A stretch of DNA of 64,000 nt from Sambucus nigra (Eukaryota; Streptophyta; Magnoliopsida; Dipsacales; Adoxaceae): assembly GCA_949130495.1 (NCBI GenBank), contig OX422211.1:539464872-539528871 (forward strand), in the 5' to 3' direction. The translations under genes were made by a program, and so were the position numbers. The notes beneath the pieces were generated by a model, which ran no database searches, was not told where the DNA came from, and saw nothing but the letters and a program-made list of their open reading frames with translations. Below, piece by piece: positions 36,054 to 48,597 of the stretch; position 1 is the first letter of the stretch, and the number at the start of each line of letters is the position of its first letter.

Positions 36054-37446
36054 TCAACATCCCCTATTGGCCCTGGAGGGGGACTTCGATCCATCCCCTC
36101 CACTAGTAGGTATTCTCCCATCATTACCATATACTCTCGAAAAACTAGCACCCAATATCTCAATTTTGTTCACAAACGAGACATGCCTCGAACGTTCGAT
36201 CACTTGTGCACATAGTTTCCCCATGATTCTCGAAGTCTGATTTAGACGATACAACCCCTCTTTCTCCTCACCCCTCGCTAGGACCATACAACAGTGTGTG
36301 AATTTCAAGACTCCGCCCGCCACCGACACCCGACAACCTTTGGAATCCAAATGGCTATGGGAGATCAAATTTTTTCATAACTTTGGGACATAAGCCACAC
36401 CACCCAAAGTGCGCTCCACCCCATCAAACATCTTTAGTTTCACCATCCCAACACCTTCAATGACAACCTTCTCTCCATTAGCCAAATACATGGAACCTTT
36501 TCTATTTTCCATGAAAGTATCAAAATATTCCCTCATAGAGAAAACGTGATCTGACGATCCCGAATCTAATATCCAGTTATCTTGGGAAAGAGAGTTAACC
36601 TTGGAGATTATGAGAAGTTCTCCAAGTTCATCTTCATAATCCCCACTCACTACTGCTGGCCTCTCGAAATCAACCTTGCCCTTAACCTTGACATTCCACA
36701 AAGAACATTCTCGGATCATACGACCCCATTCCCAGCACTTGTAGCATTTTGGCCCTTTACCACCAACAACCCTCGATCTAGACCTACTACCATAATTAAA
36801 TCCTCGGTTGGAGTTCCTCCCTCCATTTTTCCCACCTCCGTATCTCGCCATAAGGCCTTCATTATAGGAATACCCATCCTCTCCACCTTCCTTCTTTCTC
36901 ATCGTGGTATGAGATTAAATATCTTGTACAACCACGTTGCACCGGAGCATAGATTTCCCAAACATGAGAGTGGTCACAAAATGCTCGTATGAATTGGGTA
37001 ATGATGCAAGTAACAACAATGCTCGATCCTCATCAATGAATTGAACATGTATTTGGTTCAAGTCATTTATCAAGGCATTAAAAATGTTGATACGCTTCAT
37101 CATATCCTCACCCTCCTTCATCTCAAGTTTGAAGAGCTTCATCTTGAGGAACAATTTATTTGACAATGACTTCCCCAAAGAAATCTCTTATAGCTTATCC
37201 CACATGAATTTAGCCGTGGTCTCCGCTATCTCGTTATTCAACACATCATCTGTGATAAACATATCAATACACGAAGAAGCTCTTTGATCAATGTCAATCA
37301 ACTCGGCATTGGTCATGCCTACCGATCATCCCTTTACCCCCAACAATGCTAATTACAACCTCTGTTAGACAAGAATGCCTCGCATTCGTCTTTGCCATAA
37401 CTCAAAATTGATCTTCTCATCAAAAGCCTTCATGTTCATCTTCATT
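36054..37446 (-). pseudogene. Copia gag-protease, tandem unit 2
   Basis: Starts at ATG 37446 (MKMNMKAFDEKINFELW). Capsid part 37178-36915 (LFKLEMKEGEDMMKRI), zinc knuckle CYKCWEWGRMIREC with histidine changed to arginine, protease NWILDSGSSDHV near 36580, and a pre-integrase end (GLYRLNQTSRIMGKL near 36275) that runs into unrelated sequence without an integrase. Better kept than unit 1: 175 codons open at 36902-36375. Confidence 0.87.
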
Positions 37447-37610
37447 GATCCACTCGATCCATAACTCGAATCCCATCTCTTAGAGCCTCTGCTCCTAGAG
37501 GTTTATTATTGAGTACTCTCCACATTTTTCATCATTTGGAACAAAAACAAAAGATATGCCAAAATTGATTCAACCTCAAACCAAAATACTGGGCAAACAA
37601 TGCAATCAAA

Positions 37611-37622
37611 GCTCTGATACCA
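37611..37622 (-). promoter_or_regulatory. Primer binding site of copia tandem unit 2
   Basis: TGGTATCAGAGC on the minus strand, initiator-Met-tRNA type. The same site in unit 1 (34802-34813) is damaged (TTGTATTAGAGC). Confidence 0.9.
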
Positions 37623-37627
37623 CTTTT

Positions 37628-38195
37628 TGCGCTAAAGCAAGACTATCTCTAGCGACCAAGACGATAAAACTCACTCGAAAATTTTATCAAATACTTGGTG
37701 TGCGAAAAACACCTAAGATCTTGTTCCGTAAATGAACTAGTGTGCAAACTCCCAATCAAATCAACCAGGCATCAATGAAGAGACAATAAGAACATACAAG
37801 CAATCATTAAAGCAAAATAACAACGGTATACCGTGGTTCACCCAAATTTGGGCTACATCCACCAAGGATGATTTCTTCTTTCTATAGATAAATGGAGGAA
37901 CCCAAAGGTTATACACACAAACAATTTATCTCTCTTAGAAAGTCACTCACAACCTCACAAGAACTCACCTCTCAAATGGATCTCTACCTCTCTTTAGCTT
38001 TGATAACTCTCAAAATAGCTCTCAAACTTATCATCACTTTCAAAACCTAGAAATAACAGTTGTATTTATAGATTTGAGCCAAAATGGAAAATTTGTAAAT
38101 AAACCAAAAACTGAAAAAACACACAACACAAAGTTGGTGGCCCCTGCCTCAATTTTAGTTCGGCCCCAAACACCGTAGGAGAGCCAAAACCAACA
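37628..38195 (-). repeat. Right LTR of the copia tandem
   Basis: 568 bp; minus strand starts TGTTGG at 38195 and ends AGCGCA at 37628, five bases before the primer site. Confidence 0.85.
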
Positions 38196-38633
38196 ATGTG
38201 ATTACTCCAAAATCTTTGAAGTAATTTCTAACTAATTGGGCTAAGAAACAGCAGGCATTGTGGCCAATGGTACGATCATCAAACATACATGATTCATGGA
38301 TCAGATCATTCAGTACAATTAATTCATGGCTTCTAAACTCACCCCAGATAAACTCCACAATACATAAGATATTCTTTGCTTCACCAAGATATCAATTTTC
38401 ATAGTTACATCTCTAGACATAGACTCTTTTACCTTGTTTAGGGATTGATGAATCTCAATTAGATCAACAATTTTATCATTAATGAGTTGCCATGCAATAA
38501 ATCCGTCATATGTTGACTCGGATTGAAGTTGTTCGATCAAGTCCCATACTTCACACACCAGATCGCCGTTTGATCCTACAAAACATACTAGGTAGCAAAA
38601 CATTATGAGAATGGAACAATAAATCAGATTCAC
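38196..38633 (-). other. Unrecognised coding-like stretch next to the copia tandem
   Basis: On the minus strand, after a possible acceptor TTTTGTAG (38587-38580), an open stretch reads GSNGDLVCEVWDLIEQLQSE and onward to about 38319; a second frame continues with HESCMFDDRTIGHNACCFLA until the LTR edge at 38195. The amino-acid composition looks like real soluble protein. I do not recognise a family. It may be a host gene fragment truncated by the copia insertion, or part of another repeat. Confidence 0.35.
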
Positions 38634-39262
38634 ATCAACACATTTCTAGTTTTTCTTATGCTTTACTTTGTTTGCTTATTATTCTCCCCATGTAAGACAC
38701 TTAAGGAAGGTTGTTCCTTTTGTATTCTAATCATGGGTGAAGCCATAGCATGATTGAGGGTAGCCATGGCCTCCCCCAACATTTCCAAAACTTTTACACT
38801 AGTAAACTTTCATATGTAAACCTTATATTTTAGTTAATTTCCTTCATGTGTCCAATAATAAAAGGGGTTGATCTATCACAACGGAACTCTTATCTATTGC
38901 TAGACTCCAATCAACGGACAACAACTACATTACAAATTCTAAAAATATTTCTCACTTAGAAACAACCCATCAACATTATAAGAAATATATACCCACACTG
39001 TGTGATGGAAATGATTCTCTATTTTACTGGAAAACTTTTTTATCTTTTTATCACGAACCATGAACTTTTAAAACTTTTGTCATATATTGATTAATCATAA
39101 AATAAAACACCAAAATAATCACCCATTTTCTCTAAATAATACTATTTAAATGGGACTGGCCTAAATTTGAGCTATTCATGTGTTGAGTTCCAAAAAAATT
39201 CCCCCTAACAAATTGTGTTTGAGTTCATGTGCTAACATGCCATTTACAAAAGTGTCCTTCTA
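38634..39262. other. No gene seen
   Basis: AT-rich sequence without coding or repeat structure that I can support. Confidence 0.4.
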
Positions 39263-39415
39263 CAGCGACTCATAAATCTGACTCATTTTTTACGACTCAC
39301 TCACGTGTCGTGTATGTATTGGTCCATTTTTTGCACCCTGGAGGGACCCACACCATAGGACCCATAAAATGAACCAATAAAATTGCAAAAAATGAGACGG
39401 ATTTATGAGTCGCCC
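39263..39415. mobile_element. Small TA-flanked MITE
   Basis: 153 bp with inverted ends of about 30 bp: CAGCGACTCATAAATCTG at the left against the complement GGGCGACTCATAAATCCG at the right, both continuing into CTCATTTTTT. It is flanked by TA on both sides (39261-39262, 39416-39417), the Tc1/mariner-type target. No coding capacity. Confidence 0.7.
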
Positions 39416-41039
39416 TAGAATTTTTGTTTACAAAAATGTCAACCCTCACATATCGGAACTTTAAATTTATATTAAATAATTAATTATACATAATTAGTGG
39501 TCCGTTACTAAAGTATAAAATGATTTGTAATAGACTTAAAAATATTCCGCTAAAATCACACTCACCATTTTTAATTATGGAATTGGTACATATTTCACAT
39601 GTATGCTAGGAAAAAATCACATTTTCTTAAAAAGAATGAAAAATAGTATATATTAATGCAAATTTTTTCATGTAAAATTAAAATCGACAAATATATTAAA
39701 ATCACACCCCTTGCCAACATCGAATAATTCAATTGAGACCCGATGTCGGTCACATCCCTTCAGTAAGTCTATTCCCCCTCCCCCCAACACAAACAAACAC
39801 GTTTGAATCTTGGCTTCCCCCTGATTTTAATATATTTCCTCTTTTCTTTAAATAAACATTATATTTAAATGTAATGCGACATTATATACATCTATATAAC
39901 AACACAAGCATAACATGCCTCAAACGTAAAGGATTATATACACATAACCGTGAATGACGGTAATTGATTATAAAGATTATATACACATTACCAATGTATC
40001 AGATCAACAAGATTATATGGTAGAAAAGAAGGAAGGGTGTACCTGAATCCATAATTGTGAATGATGGTAATGTGGAAATGTGGAGTTGAGGATTTAGAAA
40101 ACAGAGAGAGAAGTAGAGAGAAAGATATAACAGAGAAAGTAACAAACAAATTAGAGAAAGAAGTAGAGAGAGAGAGTTAAAAAATTTGCATTATATTCAT
40201 TTCTCGAAACCGAATCCAATTACATGCATGCAATCGCAAAATTGTAACTAACTAACTACTAGACTTAATTATCAATTGAACTTAACTAACTAACAATTGA
40301 AACTACTTTTAACAAACATTTGAAACATAATGACATCATTAACCAAGACTCTTCTTTGAACCAAATTGAGCTGGGTTAAAAACTCCTTTAAAATAAACAG
40401 AACGAGTATTTTAAAAAAAACGTTTATTAAACGGGGTAGGTTCATGCTTACAATTAATAGGAATAACCTGTCTCGCCCCACCCCGTTTATTTCTTACAAT
40501 TACTAAAATACTAATATTTAATATATTATTTGCACTAAAACTTTTTATATATAAGTTATATATGCATTATAGACTTTAACATGTGGGTTTTAACTTGCAC
40601 TGAGTGGGTTTTTTACCCTTTTAATGTAAACGGGATGGGGGCGGGTTTGGGGGGGTTATACTTAAACGGGTTTGGGACAGATTAAAAAAAATCATCACGG
40701 GTCATGGGGCAAGATGGGGCGAGTTTTAAAAAAAATCATCGGGCGGGTTCGAATTTTGACAAACCCGCCCAAACCCGACCCGTTGTCATCCCTAAGTTCT
40801 AGGCCTTCTCTCATTTGGATCTCACGTGTTATACCCGCATTGCTCGTGTTCGGGCAAAACACCAATGGTGTCTAAACACAAGTCAATATGTGTGTGACAT
40901 GTCAGCGAGTTACACCCTTTTAGTCCCAAATGAGAGTCGACCTAGATTTATTCCATTAATAATGGGGAGTTGTTTTACCGGTACAATACTCTCACTTACT
41001 CATTTCTTTGAGAGTGAAACATGAAAGATGGGATGAATG
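39416..41039. other. Intergenic stretch with simple repeats
   Basis: No gene. A short inverted pair AAATATATTAAAATCA lies near 39689 and 39837. A GA-rich tract occupies about 40100-40172. Between 40430 and 40800 a G-rich word (ACGGGTTTGGG, GGGGCGGGTTTG) and its complement recur, ending with CCGACCCGTTGTCATCCC; this end resembles hAT-type non-autonomous elements, but I found no matching left end. Confidence 0.4.
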
Positions 41040-41321
41040 GTTAATAATATGGTAAGTCTAATTTGTATGCCATGATTCCAACTTTCTGAAGCACTCTATA
41101 AAGACCATAGTATCTAGGGTTAATTTTATATTGCTTCACATAGAGATAGAGGCCTGTCGATGTGGCCGTAGGCATAAATAGACCAAGTCACTCTCTTCAA
41201 ATGATATCTCAGTCCTAAGTTTGTCCGCATAGGCTTTCTTCCTATATTGAGTTGCGTAAGTGATCCCTTAAAGTCTGCATCATAGCTTTCCATTCTGATG
41301 ATTTTTTTAAAGTCAGGTTGG
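41040..41321 (-). pseudogene. C-terminal fragment of a gypsy integrase
   Basis: On the minus strand one frame gives QYRKKAYADKLRTEISFEES then DLVYLCLRPHRQASIS, and after a frame change INPRYYGLYRVLQKVG and MAYKLDLP. This is the conserved piece between the integrase core and the end of pol in many plant gypsy elements. It is cut at 41321 by the next LTR and has no partner in the window. Confidence 0.75.
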
Positions 41322-44300
41322 TGTAACACCTCGTATTTTAAAAGCCTTTAAATTACATGTGTGCACGTAATTTAATTTAAATTTCATTAAGAATTAATTC
41401 GAACTTGAATAAATATTAATTAACATGTAAAAAGGATTTATATTTACATATGTTTGTAATTACTTGTCTGATAAGTAAATGTTAGAAACAAAGGGTAAAG
41501 GGTAAAGGCACCGCCCTAAGCTATTGTGGGAGGAAATTATTAGGAGAGATCTTAAGGAATTAAACTTGAATGATAACATTGCATAAAACAGATTAGAATG
41601 GAAAATGAGAATCCATGTGGCTGACCCCATATGATGGGATTAAGGCAGGGATGAGGAAGTAAATGTTAGTGAATTAAAATATGTTACATCGTAAGTGAGT
41701 TAATATGGCGGGTTATCAGTATTTTAATTGGGACAGAAGGGTTGAGTCGTGTTGGGTATGAAATATATGATGGAATGTAATTTGAGATTAGGTGACTCGT
41801 ATGATGCTTTTGAGTTCACTGATGATCCGGAATGGGCCGAAATAGTCCAAAGATTTTGGGGATTTTCTAAACTAAGTGTAAATTATATGAGAGTTAGTTA
41901 ATGATATTTAATGAAGGTAGATGGGTAGGGATGTCATCCATCCACCAAGAGTTGTTAGGGTTTGAGAGAGAATAGAAAAAAGTAAAGAGAAAGTGAATAA
42001 GGAAGACTCAAGGAAGAATGGTAGTGTTCTCAGACTGTAAATCGGTCTAAGACAAACCATTCAATGGGAAAAAATCTCAGATCTATACAACTCTAAGGCA
42101 AATAGTTACTTGATTTGATACTTGTTCATACATAAAATTATTCATGTTGGATATTGATATGTAGAACATGTGAAAGTAATGGTTTTGGGTTGTGATTAAT
42201 GATAAAATTCAGGTTTTCGTATGATAATTTAATAGAGGATGAATCCCTTGATGTTAATACAATTGAACTGATATTAATCTTTACAAAGAGATAGAATTTA
42301 AAAAGGATTGTTGAAGAAGAAAGCTAATTTTTGAAAACTAGGGTTTAATATTGTTTGATTCTTAAATATTAATGCATTTTGGATAATTTGGATCTGTTTT
42401 ATGACGCAAATTATGTGGTAGACTACTGGAATCTATTTAGGTATGAACTAGGGTTGTTGGATGGGTTTAGTAGAGTTTGGAACCCTATTGTCTTGAGGTT
42501 AGGGGTGAAAATTCATCATAAGTTTGTTTTGGCAACCTTAGGAAACCAAACTGGTTAGGTAGGATAGCGAACTCCTTTTCTTTTGGAAATTGGATAATGT
42601 TGTGAAAAATCTAATTATGAACCCGCTGGCGCAGGTTTTGTATTTTTCTGATTTTTTTTAATTTGTTAAGAATTTTATACTAAAAGGTGCGCAAAACCAA
42701 AAGTTTAAATTGGTGGTTTTGGATTGAGATTTCTTTTGGGAATTTTGATTTTGGGGGCATCAAACTGATTTTGTTTACTGGATACTTTACAGAATTAGGT
42801 ATGGGTGATATGCAACTGATAAATGTGTTCGAATGAGAAGAATCTAGGATCCAAGTGAGTGAATTTCAGATATAAAATCGAGAAATCAAATTGGATTTTA
42901 GGATGGCTAGGCTAATTCTCAAGGTTGATAGCATGTGGTCCAGTAATAAAAATATTCACTGAGATATGTTATAACTGAATGAACACGTAGTGAATTTCAG
43001 GTAGTTGGGTTAGGCATCCGGAGTAAGATAAATTGTACATTTAGAGATATGCGTACGATAGTGAATGTTTTATAGAGGTATACATACTATATCTGACTAG
43101 TATATGTATACTATTGTGTGATTGATTTATGTGGACATACCTACTCTGGTATGCTACATAGGAGGTTACATATAGTAGGAAGTCCCACCTTGGAGATTTT
43201 AGTAGGGCTTGGATTGGATCCCCATGTCATATTGTTATGGTTTGGTTATTATCCGTGTGTCCAGGATAGTGTTGGCTTGATTGGTTGGGTGCGTAATGGT
43301 ATATTCATGACCTAAAGGCTAAGGCTATTTTCTCCTCTGTTATGGTTTTGCATTTTGGGATTAGTGGTGAGATTCTGACCAGAAGAATGTCCAGATGTGG
43401 TATCTGAGGTACGTGGAATGATAGCATACTAGAGATGCATCTGGGAGGTTCAGCTTAGGGATTCATTATATACGTATATAGAGTGATACGTATACATGCT
43501 TGATTTATATGTGTGGATATTTACTAAACTTAGTGTATGGATACATTGTCTATATAATAATGTGACCATATTTGTAGCCAGTGTACGACAACGTTGTCTA
43601 GTGGGATATATTTAATTGCGGCAAGTGTATGTTTAGGTTGTTCATAAATATAAATGAGACCCTTTAGTGATAGCTTATTTGATAGTTAGTTATCATATAA
43701 TATATATTGTATTGGCAGTACATATAATATGATAACTATTGTAGAATGACTAGTGTATGTCTTGGGCTAAGTGTTTATTGAAACACAAGGTTAACGATGC
43801 TTAGACTAGTGTAACACCCCGTATTTTTGAGTAATTATTATTTAATTAATTCGGGTAATTTTAAATTACAAGCATGTTATGATTTAACTGAATTAATTAT
43901 GCGTTAATTAAAGTATTAATCGGGAGAGTTAATGGTTAATATTTATGAAATATAATTACTAAATGAATAGTAAGTTATTAATTTTACATCCTAACGAGTG
44001 ATATCGACGTGGTGATATTTTATCTCAACCGGGAGTCGGTATAGAATATAGAAGTTCGAGATAGGAAATTATTGTAGAATGACTCGAATGAAGTTTTTGA
44101 GGTCACGGTTGACTCCGAATGGGTCAATATAGTCGGGATAGAGTACCTGGGGGTAGTAATTGGGTCTCGAGACATTTTTAGGCATAACCAGGCCACACGA
44201 GGGTGGGCGTTCGGGTCATTTGGGCTTGGCCCATAAGCCTAATTTCGGGATTAATAATATTAAACCTAAATTATAGAGTTAGTGGCAACCATAACTCAAT

Positions 44301-44911
44301 GAGAAAACCCTAGATCTGCAAAGAAGGAAATAAGGAGAAAATAGGAAGATTTTTGGGAGCCAAACCAAGAAGAATTGAGTGTGTTTTTTGTAAAATCATT
44401 GTTTACATTAAAAGAAATCAGACCATATGAATAAATACAGGCAAGTAGTTAACTTGCTTTCAAATAATTTGCTTTTTCTCGATTCATATCATAGCGGGTG
44501 ATAAAAATAAAAATTAATTTGGGGTGGGTTTTCATATGAAAAAGGGTTTTTGGATGATTTAATCTTGTTGTGTAGATTAAAGTGGAATTGAGGATGTTAT
44601 ATGATTCTAGGTTGTAGTAATATGAATCTTGTAATAAACCCAATAGAGATTGATGTTGAATTTCAGATTATAGAATGGAAATTAAGACCGATTGAATTGA
44701 ACCTGGATAAGAACCCAATTAAGAAATTGATGGATTATGATTTAAACCAATTGTTTTAAAGGTTTGAATGATGTTTATAACTTGATTTGGAAGTGTATTT
44801 ATAGTTAAAATGATCATATTAAGATTTTTGGTAGAACTAGAAAGCTTAGAGGTTTGTTAATGGAGTGAAAAAAGAGTTGGGAAAGAAACAAATTCAATGC
44901 CCAGATGCAGC

Positions 44912-44943
44912 GAAACGATTCGGATTGGGGTGTGAATCGGTTC
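44912..44943. repeat. Degenerate palindrome pair in LTR A
   Basis: GAAACGATTC (44912) and GAATCGGTTC (44934), starts 22 bp apart, separated by a GGGG-containing linker. Each differs by one base from GAATCGATTC. Confidence 0.6.
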
Positions 44944-45311
44944 CCGGGGGGGACCGGTTTAGGTGTTTGGTCGATTCAGCTCGTGGCACCTCACAATACT
45001 AGTTTTTCGAATTTATTTTGGGACTTATTTATTTTGTGTAAAATAGATATGGGGCATATTTCCTAATGGTTTTAGGTGGATAATTGGGATTAGGAGGGTG
45101 GAAATTATGTGACACATAATTAATGAATTTTGGGAAAAACAATCTAAGGTATTTAATTACGGGCTGAGTGAATGCTTCCGGGCATTGTAGGGAGTGACAC
45201 TACTTTAATAAATGAATTAATGTAAAATTAATTAAATTAGAGTCGGGTAGATAAACTCGATTAGTATAGGCTAGTGCCAGGAGAGTTAGGCACGGGTTAG
45301 CCGGACTTAAT

Positions 45312-45314
<3 letters not shown>

Positions 45315-45364
<50 letters not shown>
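45315..45364. repeat. (TA)n microsatellite in LTR A
   Basis: About 25 TA units at the position matching the TA tract of LTR B. Confidence 0.95.
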
Positions 45365-45367
<3 letters not shown>

Positions 45368-45983
45368 TGTGTGCTTATTACAAATTTTGGTTTGAATGCT
45401 ATTTATAGAAATATATACCCCTCTAGTGCTATCATCGAAGGTTGCGCGATGTGGGTGAATCCCCTGGCTAGTTAATGCAGGGAGACTATAGTTCCCATGT
45501 CATATCGTCCTGTATTTTATTGTGTGATTTATTTTTCGAGATGAGACGTTTTGGGTATGATTCGGTCTCTCTCTCGGGAAAATATGACCGCCTCCACTAC
45601 ATTTGTGATTTTTACCAAAGTTCGGTGTGAGTTAGTCCGACCTATGGTAACCGGGTTAGAGTTAGCATACCTGGGATATGATAGCATTTTAGAGAAAGCA
45701 TCCGGTGAGTTATTACTCGATAATGGATTGTTATTATACGCGACATATGTGTGAATGTTGTAGTATACTAGTGTATATGATTGTTATTATATATGGTATG
45801 TATCTGCGGTGAATAATCGTAGTGAGCATAAGTTGTGGTATAAGGTAGTACCTTTGGTTCGAGTTCAGCGGAGGCGCCACAATATTGACTAGTCGATGTG
45901 GGTGCGGGAAGAGGAAATGCGAGAGCAGTATCCAGAGTTATCCACTACAGATACATCCTAATTTCGGGGACAAAATTCCTTTT

Positions 45984-46644
45984 ATTCAACAATAAAATCC
46001 AATAATAAACTGGATACACAAAGGAATTTTTTTATTATATATGGGATTAATACATAAGTGTGAATGTATTTCTTACATAACTGGTGTGAAAGTTATACAA
46101 TTAAAAAAGAGTTTCCTATATAACCGAAGTGAACGTTATATTTCTTAATATAGTTGAAATGATTAATAAGTTAATGAGTGAGAACCTTAATAATCAAAGT
46201 AAGAATAATCGGGATTAGATTAGGGCAACTAGTTAGGTGGGGTAGCGTAATTAGTAGGGTTATAAGGTAAGCGTTAGGTGTGCACATTAGATGGGGGGTG
46301 AGTTATACCTCAAGAGAGTGCAACACTAACTTAAATATGAAAAGTGTGCATGCATATTTAATAAATTATAATTTAAGTGCTTGCTAAATATTTTTAAAAG
46401 GTTTTACTTGGGCTCTGACCCGTGTCAAAATCTTTTCCAAAACATTTTAGGTGTCCATCCACAGGAACGGCCGACTTAAGAATTCCATCCAGGGACGCGC
46501 AGCTGTAGCTCATTCATTTATTCCTAGTGTAGGGACTTTATTTTAGTACTCATTTGGGCATGTTTCCCTTCAAATTTTCTTTTGTATTTCAGTTATTCAT
46601 TTTACCTTGTGTATCCAGTTTATTATTGGATTTTATTGTTGAAT
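45984..46644. repeat. Perfect 34-bp inverted repeat in LTR A
   Basis: Positions 45984-46017 and 46611-46644 are exact reverse complements (left arm begins ATTCAACAATAAAATCC). The arms extend a few more bases with one indel. The left arm lies in a segment of about 200 bp that LTR B lacks. Confidence 0.85.
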
Positions 46645-47955
46645 CGATAGTTGATTCGGTCTCCTTATTCATATTATTAATCTGTGTAGGATTTAGTTAT
46701 CAATGTGTGTGGATGGTTTAATTATTATTTATTTTTGCAAGTTGTTAATTAAAGAATGATAAAATTTGGCACCGGCCTATTTAAATTACTATGTGGTTAG
46801 TAACTTTAAATGTTTTTGACAGTGATGCTAAGAATGAACCATATGAGACCAACATATTATTTTGATGAAGGGTTGGCTACCTGTAACACCCTGCATTTTT
46901 CTTGCATTAAATATTTAATTAATTCGGGAATTGAAAATTACCTGTGAGTCGTAATTTTAATTGAATTAATTAGGGAAATTTTATTTAAATATTAATCGGG
47001 GAGTGAATGGTTAATATTTACGGGAATTTATTTACTAAGTGAATAGTAATTATTTATTTAAGTCATTTCGAGTATTAATGACAGGGTATGCACTTATCTC
47101 AATCGGGAGTCGGTATAGACAAAAAGGGGTGGGGGATAAGTATTTTTATAAATTAATTCGAATATCAATTTTGAGTGTACGGTTGAATCCGAATGGACCG
47201 AGATAGTCGGAAAAGTGTACCCAGGGGTAGTAAACGGGTCACGGGGCATTTTTAGACATAGCCGGGCCCACACGGGAGCAATTGGGTTATTTGGGCTTGG
47301 CCCATTAGGCAAAAAATGGGATTTAGGTTAATTGTTAAGTTAGGAGAAGTAAGGAAACAACTGATAGAGTTTTAGAAAAAGGCTAAGTGTATTAAGGAAC
47401 CCTAATAGCAGTTAAAGGCAGTTTTGATATCACTAGAGAGCCAACAAGGATCATCTTCAACCTTAGAATTCATCTCCGAATCAGATACTACGAAACCTAA
47501 GGCAAGTGGATAACTTGCAATAGTATTGAATATGTTTTTCAATTCATATTCATGTGATGTGTTTGATCAAAATTCGTTTTGGGTTTTCATGGCATAAACA
47601 TGAGGTTTTGAAAATAATAATCTGATTTACGAATTTGAATGAGGATTCTTGTAAAAATCTGATATTATAAATTGATACATATCTGGTAGGATGATATCTG
47701 GATAATTAGAAACGAATTTGGTGAAGGGATTTCGGGTGTAAATGGGTAAGGAATTAAAGATGAATATTTCCCAAAATTCATAAATTGTAGTTAATGGACG
47801 AATTAATAACGTTGGTGGACATTCTGGAGGTCCCTAATAAGGTTCCTAACTTGTATTATTGTTGAGAAGGCTTGAGATTAATGGTAGAAGGAGTTAGGGT
47901 TTTATGAAACTTGTCCATGGAAGAACCTGTCTTCGCGAAGAAGACGAAGACCTGC

Positions 47956-47993
47956 TCGATCGATCGATCGAAGGTCTGGGGTCGATCGATCGA
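47956..47993. repeat. Palindrome pair in LTR B
   Basis: TCGATCGATCGATCGA (47956-47971) and TCGATCGATCGA (47982-47993), centres 24 bp apart, linker AGGTCTGGGG. A TATA-like TTTATATGG lies about 40 bp downstream (48030-48038). Confidence 0.85.
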
Positions 47994-48515
47994 TGGTCGG
48001 CAGATTCTGACAGTTTGCCCAGTTTTCTTTTATATGGAGAGAATTTAATTTAATATTTTTCCATGACTTAAATTGGTGAGAAAAAGTTAATTAGAATTTG
48101 TAGACGACTTAGTGTGACATCATAATTTAAATTTGTTGGGTTTTGGAGAAATTAGGTGTGACACACTAAGGTTGAATTTTTGGGAAGGTGTTCGAAAGGC
48201 TTAAATATAGATGTAGTGAACAAGTCCGGGGTTAACGATTGAGGAATACCGAGAGATAAATCTTATTTAGGTAAAGGCTAAATAATTCGGGAGTCGGGAA
48301 TTTAAACTCGGGTGAGGTTAATTCGGACTACGAGAGTAAGTCCAATTTTATGGTGGGGGCGACACCAAAGGTGACTTAATTAATTAATGTGCGAATTAAT
48401 TAATAATTAGAGTTGGACCATAAACTCTTAATAAATTAAATAGGCTTATGTTACGAATTTTGTACATGGTGTAGCCGAGACATTTTATATTTATATATAT
48501 ATACGGAGTGTGATA

Positions 48516-48516
<1 letters not shown>

Positions 48517-48594
<78 letters not shown>
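48517..48594. repeat. (TA)n microsatellite in LTR B
   Basis: About 39 TA units followed by a short (GT)n. It lies at the same LTR position as the tract in A, so a TA tract predates the split of the two families. Confidence 0.95.

Positions 48595-48597
<3 letters not shown>

Larger units (their letters stand above)
32568..38195 (-). mobile_element. Tandem of gag-only copia derivatives, LTR-internal-LTR-internal-LTR
   Basis: Two internal regions (32583-34818 and 35372-37627, 2236 and 2256 bp) alternate with LTRs at 34819-35371 and 37628-38195. A third LTR is split by the gypsy: its inner edge is at 32568-32582 and its other part at 1-70 (continuing out of the window). All run on the minus strand. 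Internal regions align over their whole length and code only for gag and protease; integrase, RT and RNase H are absent in both copies at the same place, so the parent was already a deleted, non-autonomous form. A shared-LTR tandem is what unequal recombination between LTRs gives. Gag wording is closest to Tork/Tnt1-like copia. Confidence 0.85.

Noticed and set aside
40430..40800. A hAT-type non-autonomous element
   Set aside because: One end resembles such elements (CCCGTTGTCATCCC) but I found neither a matching left end nor an 8-bp duplication.
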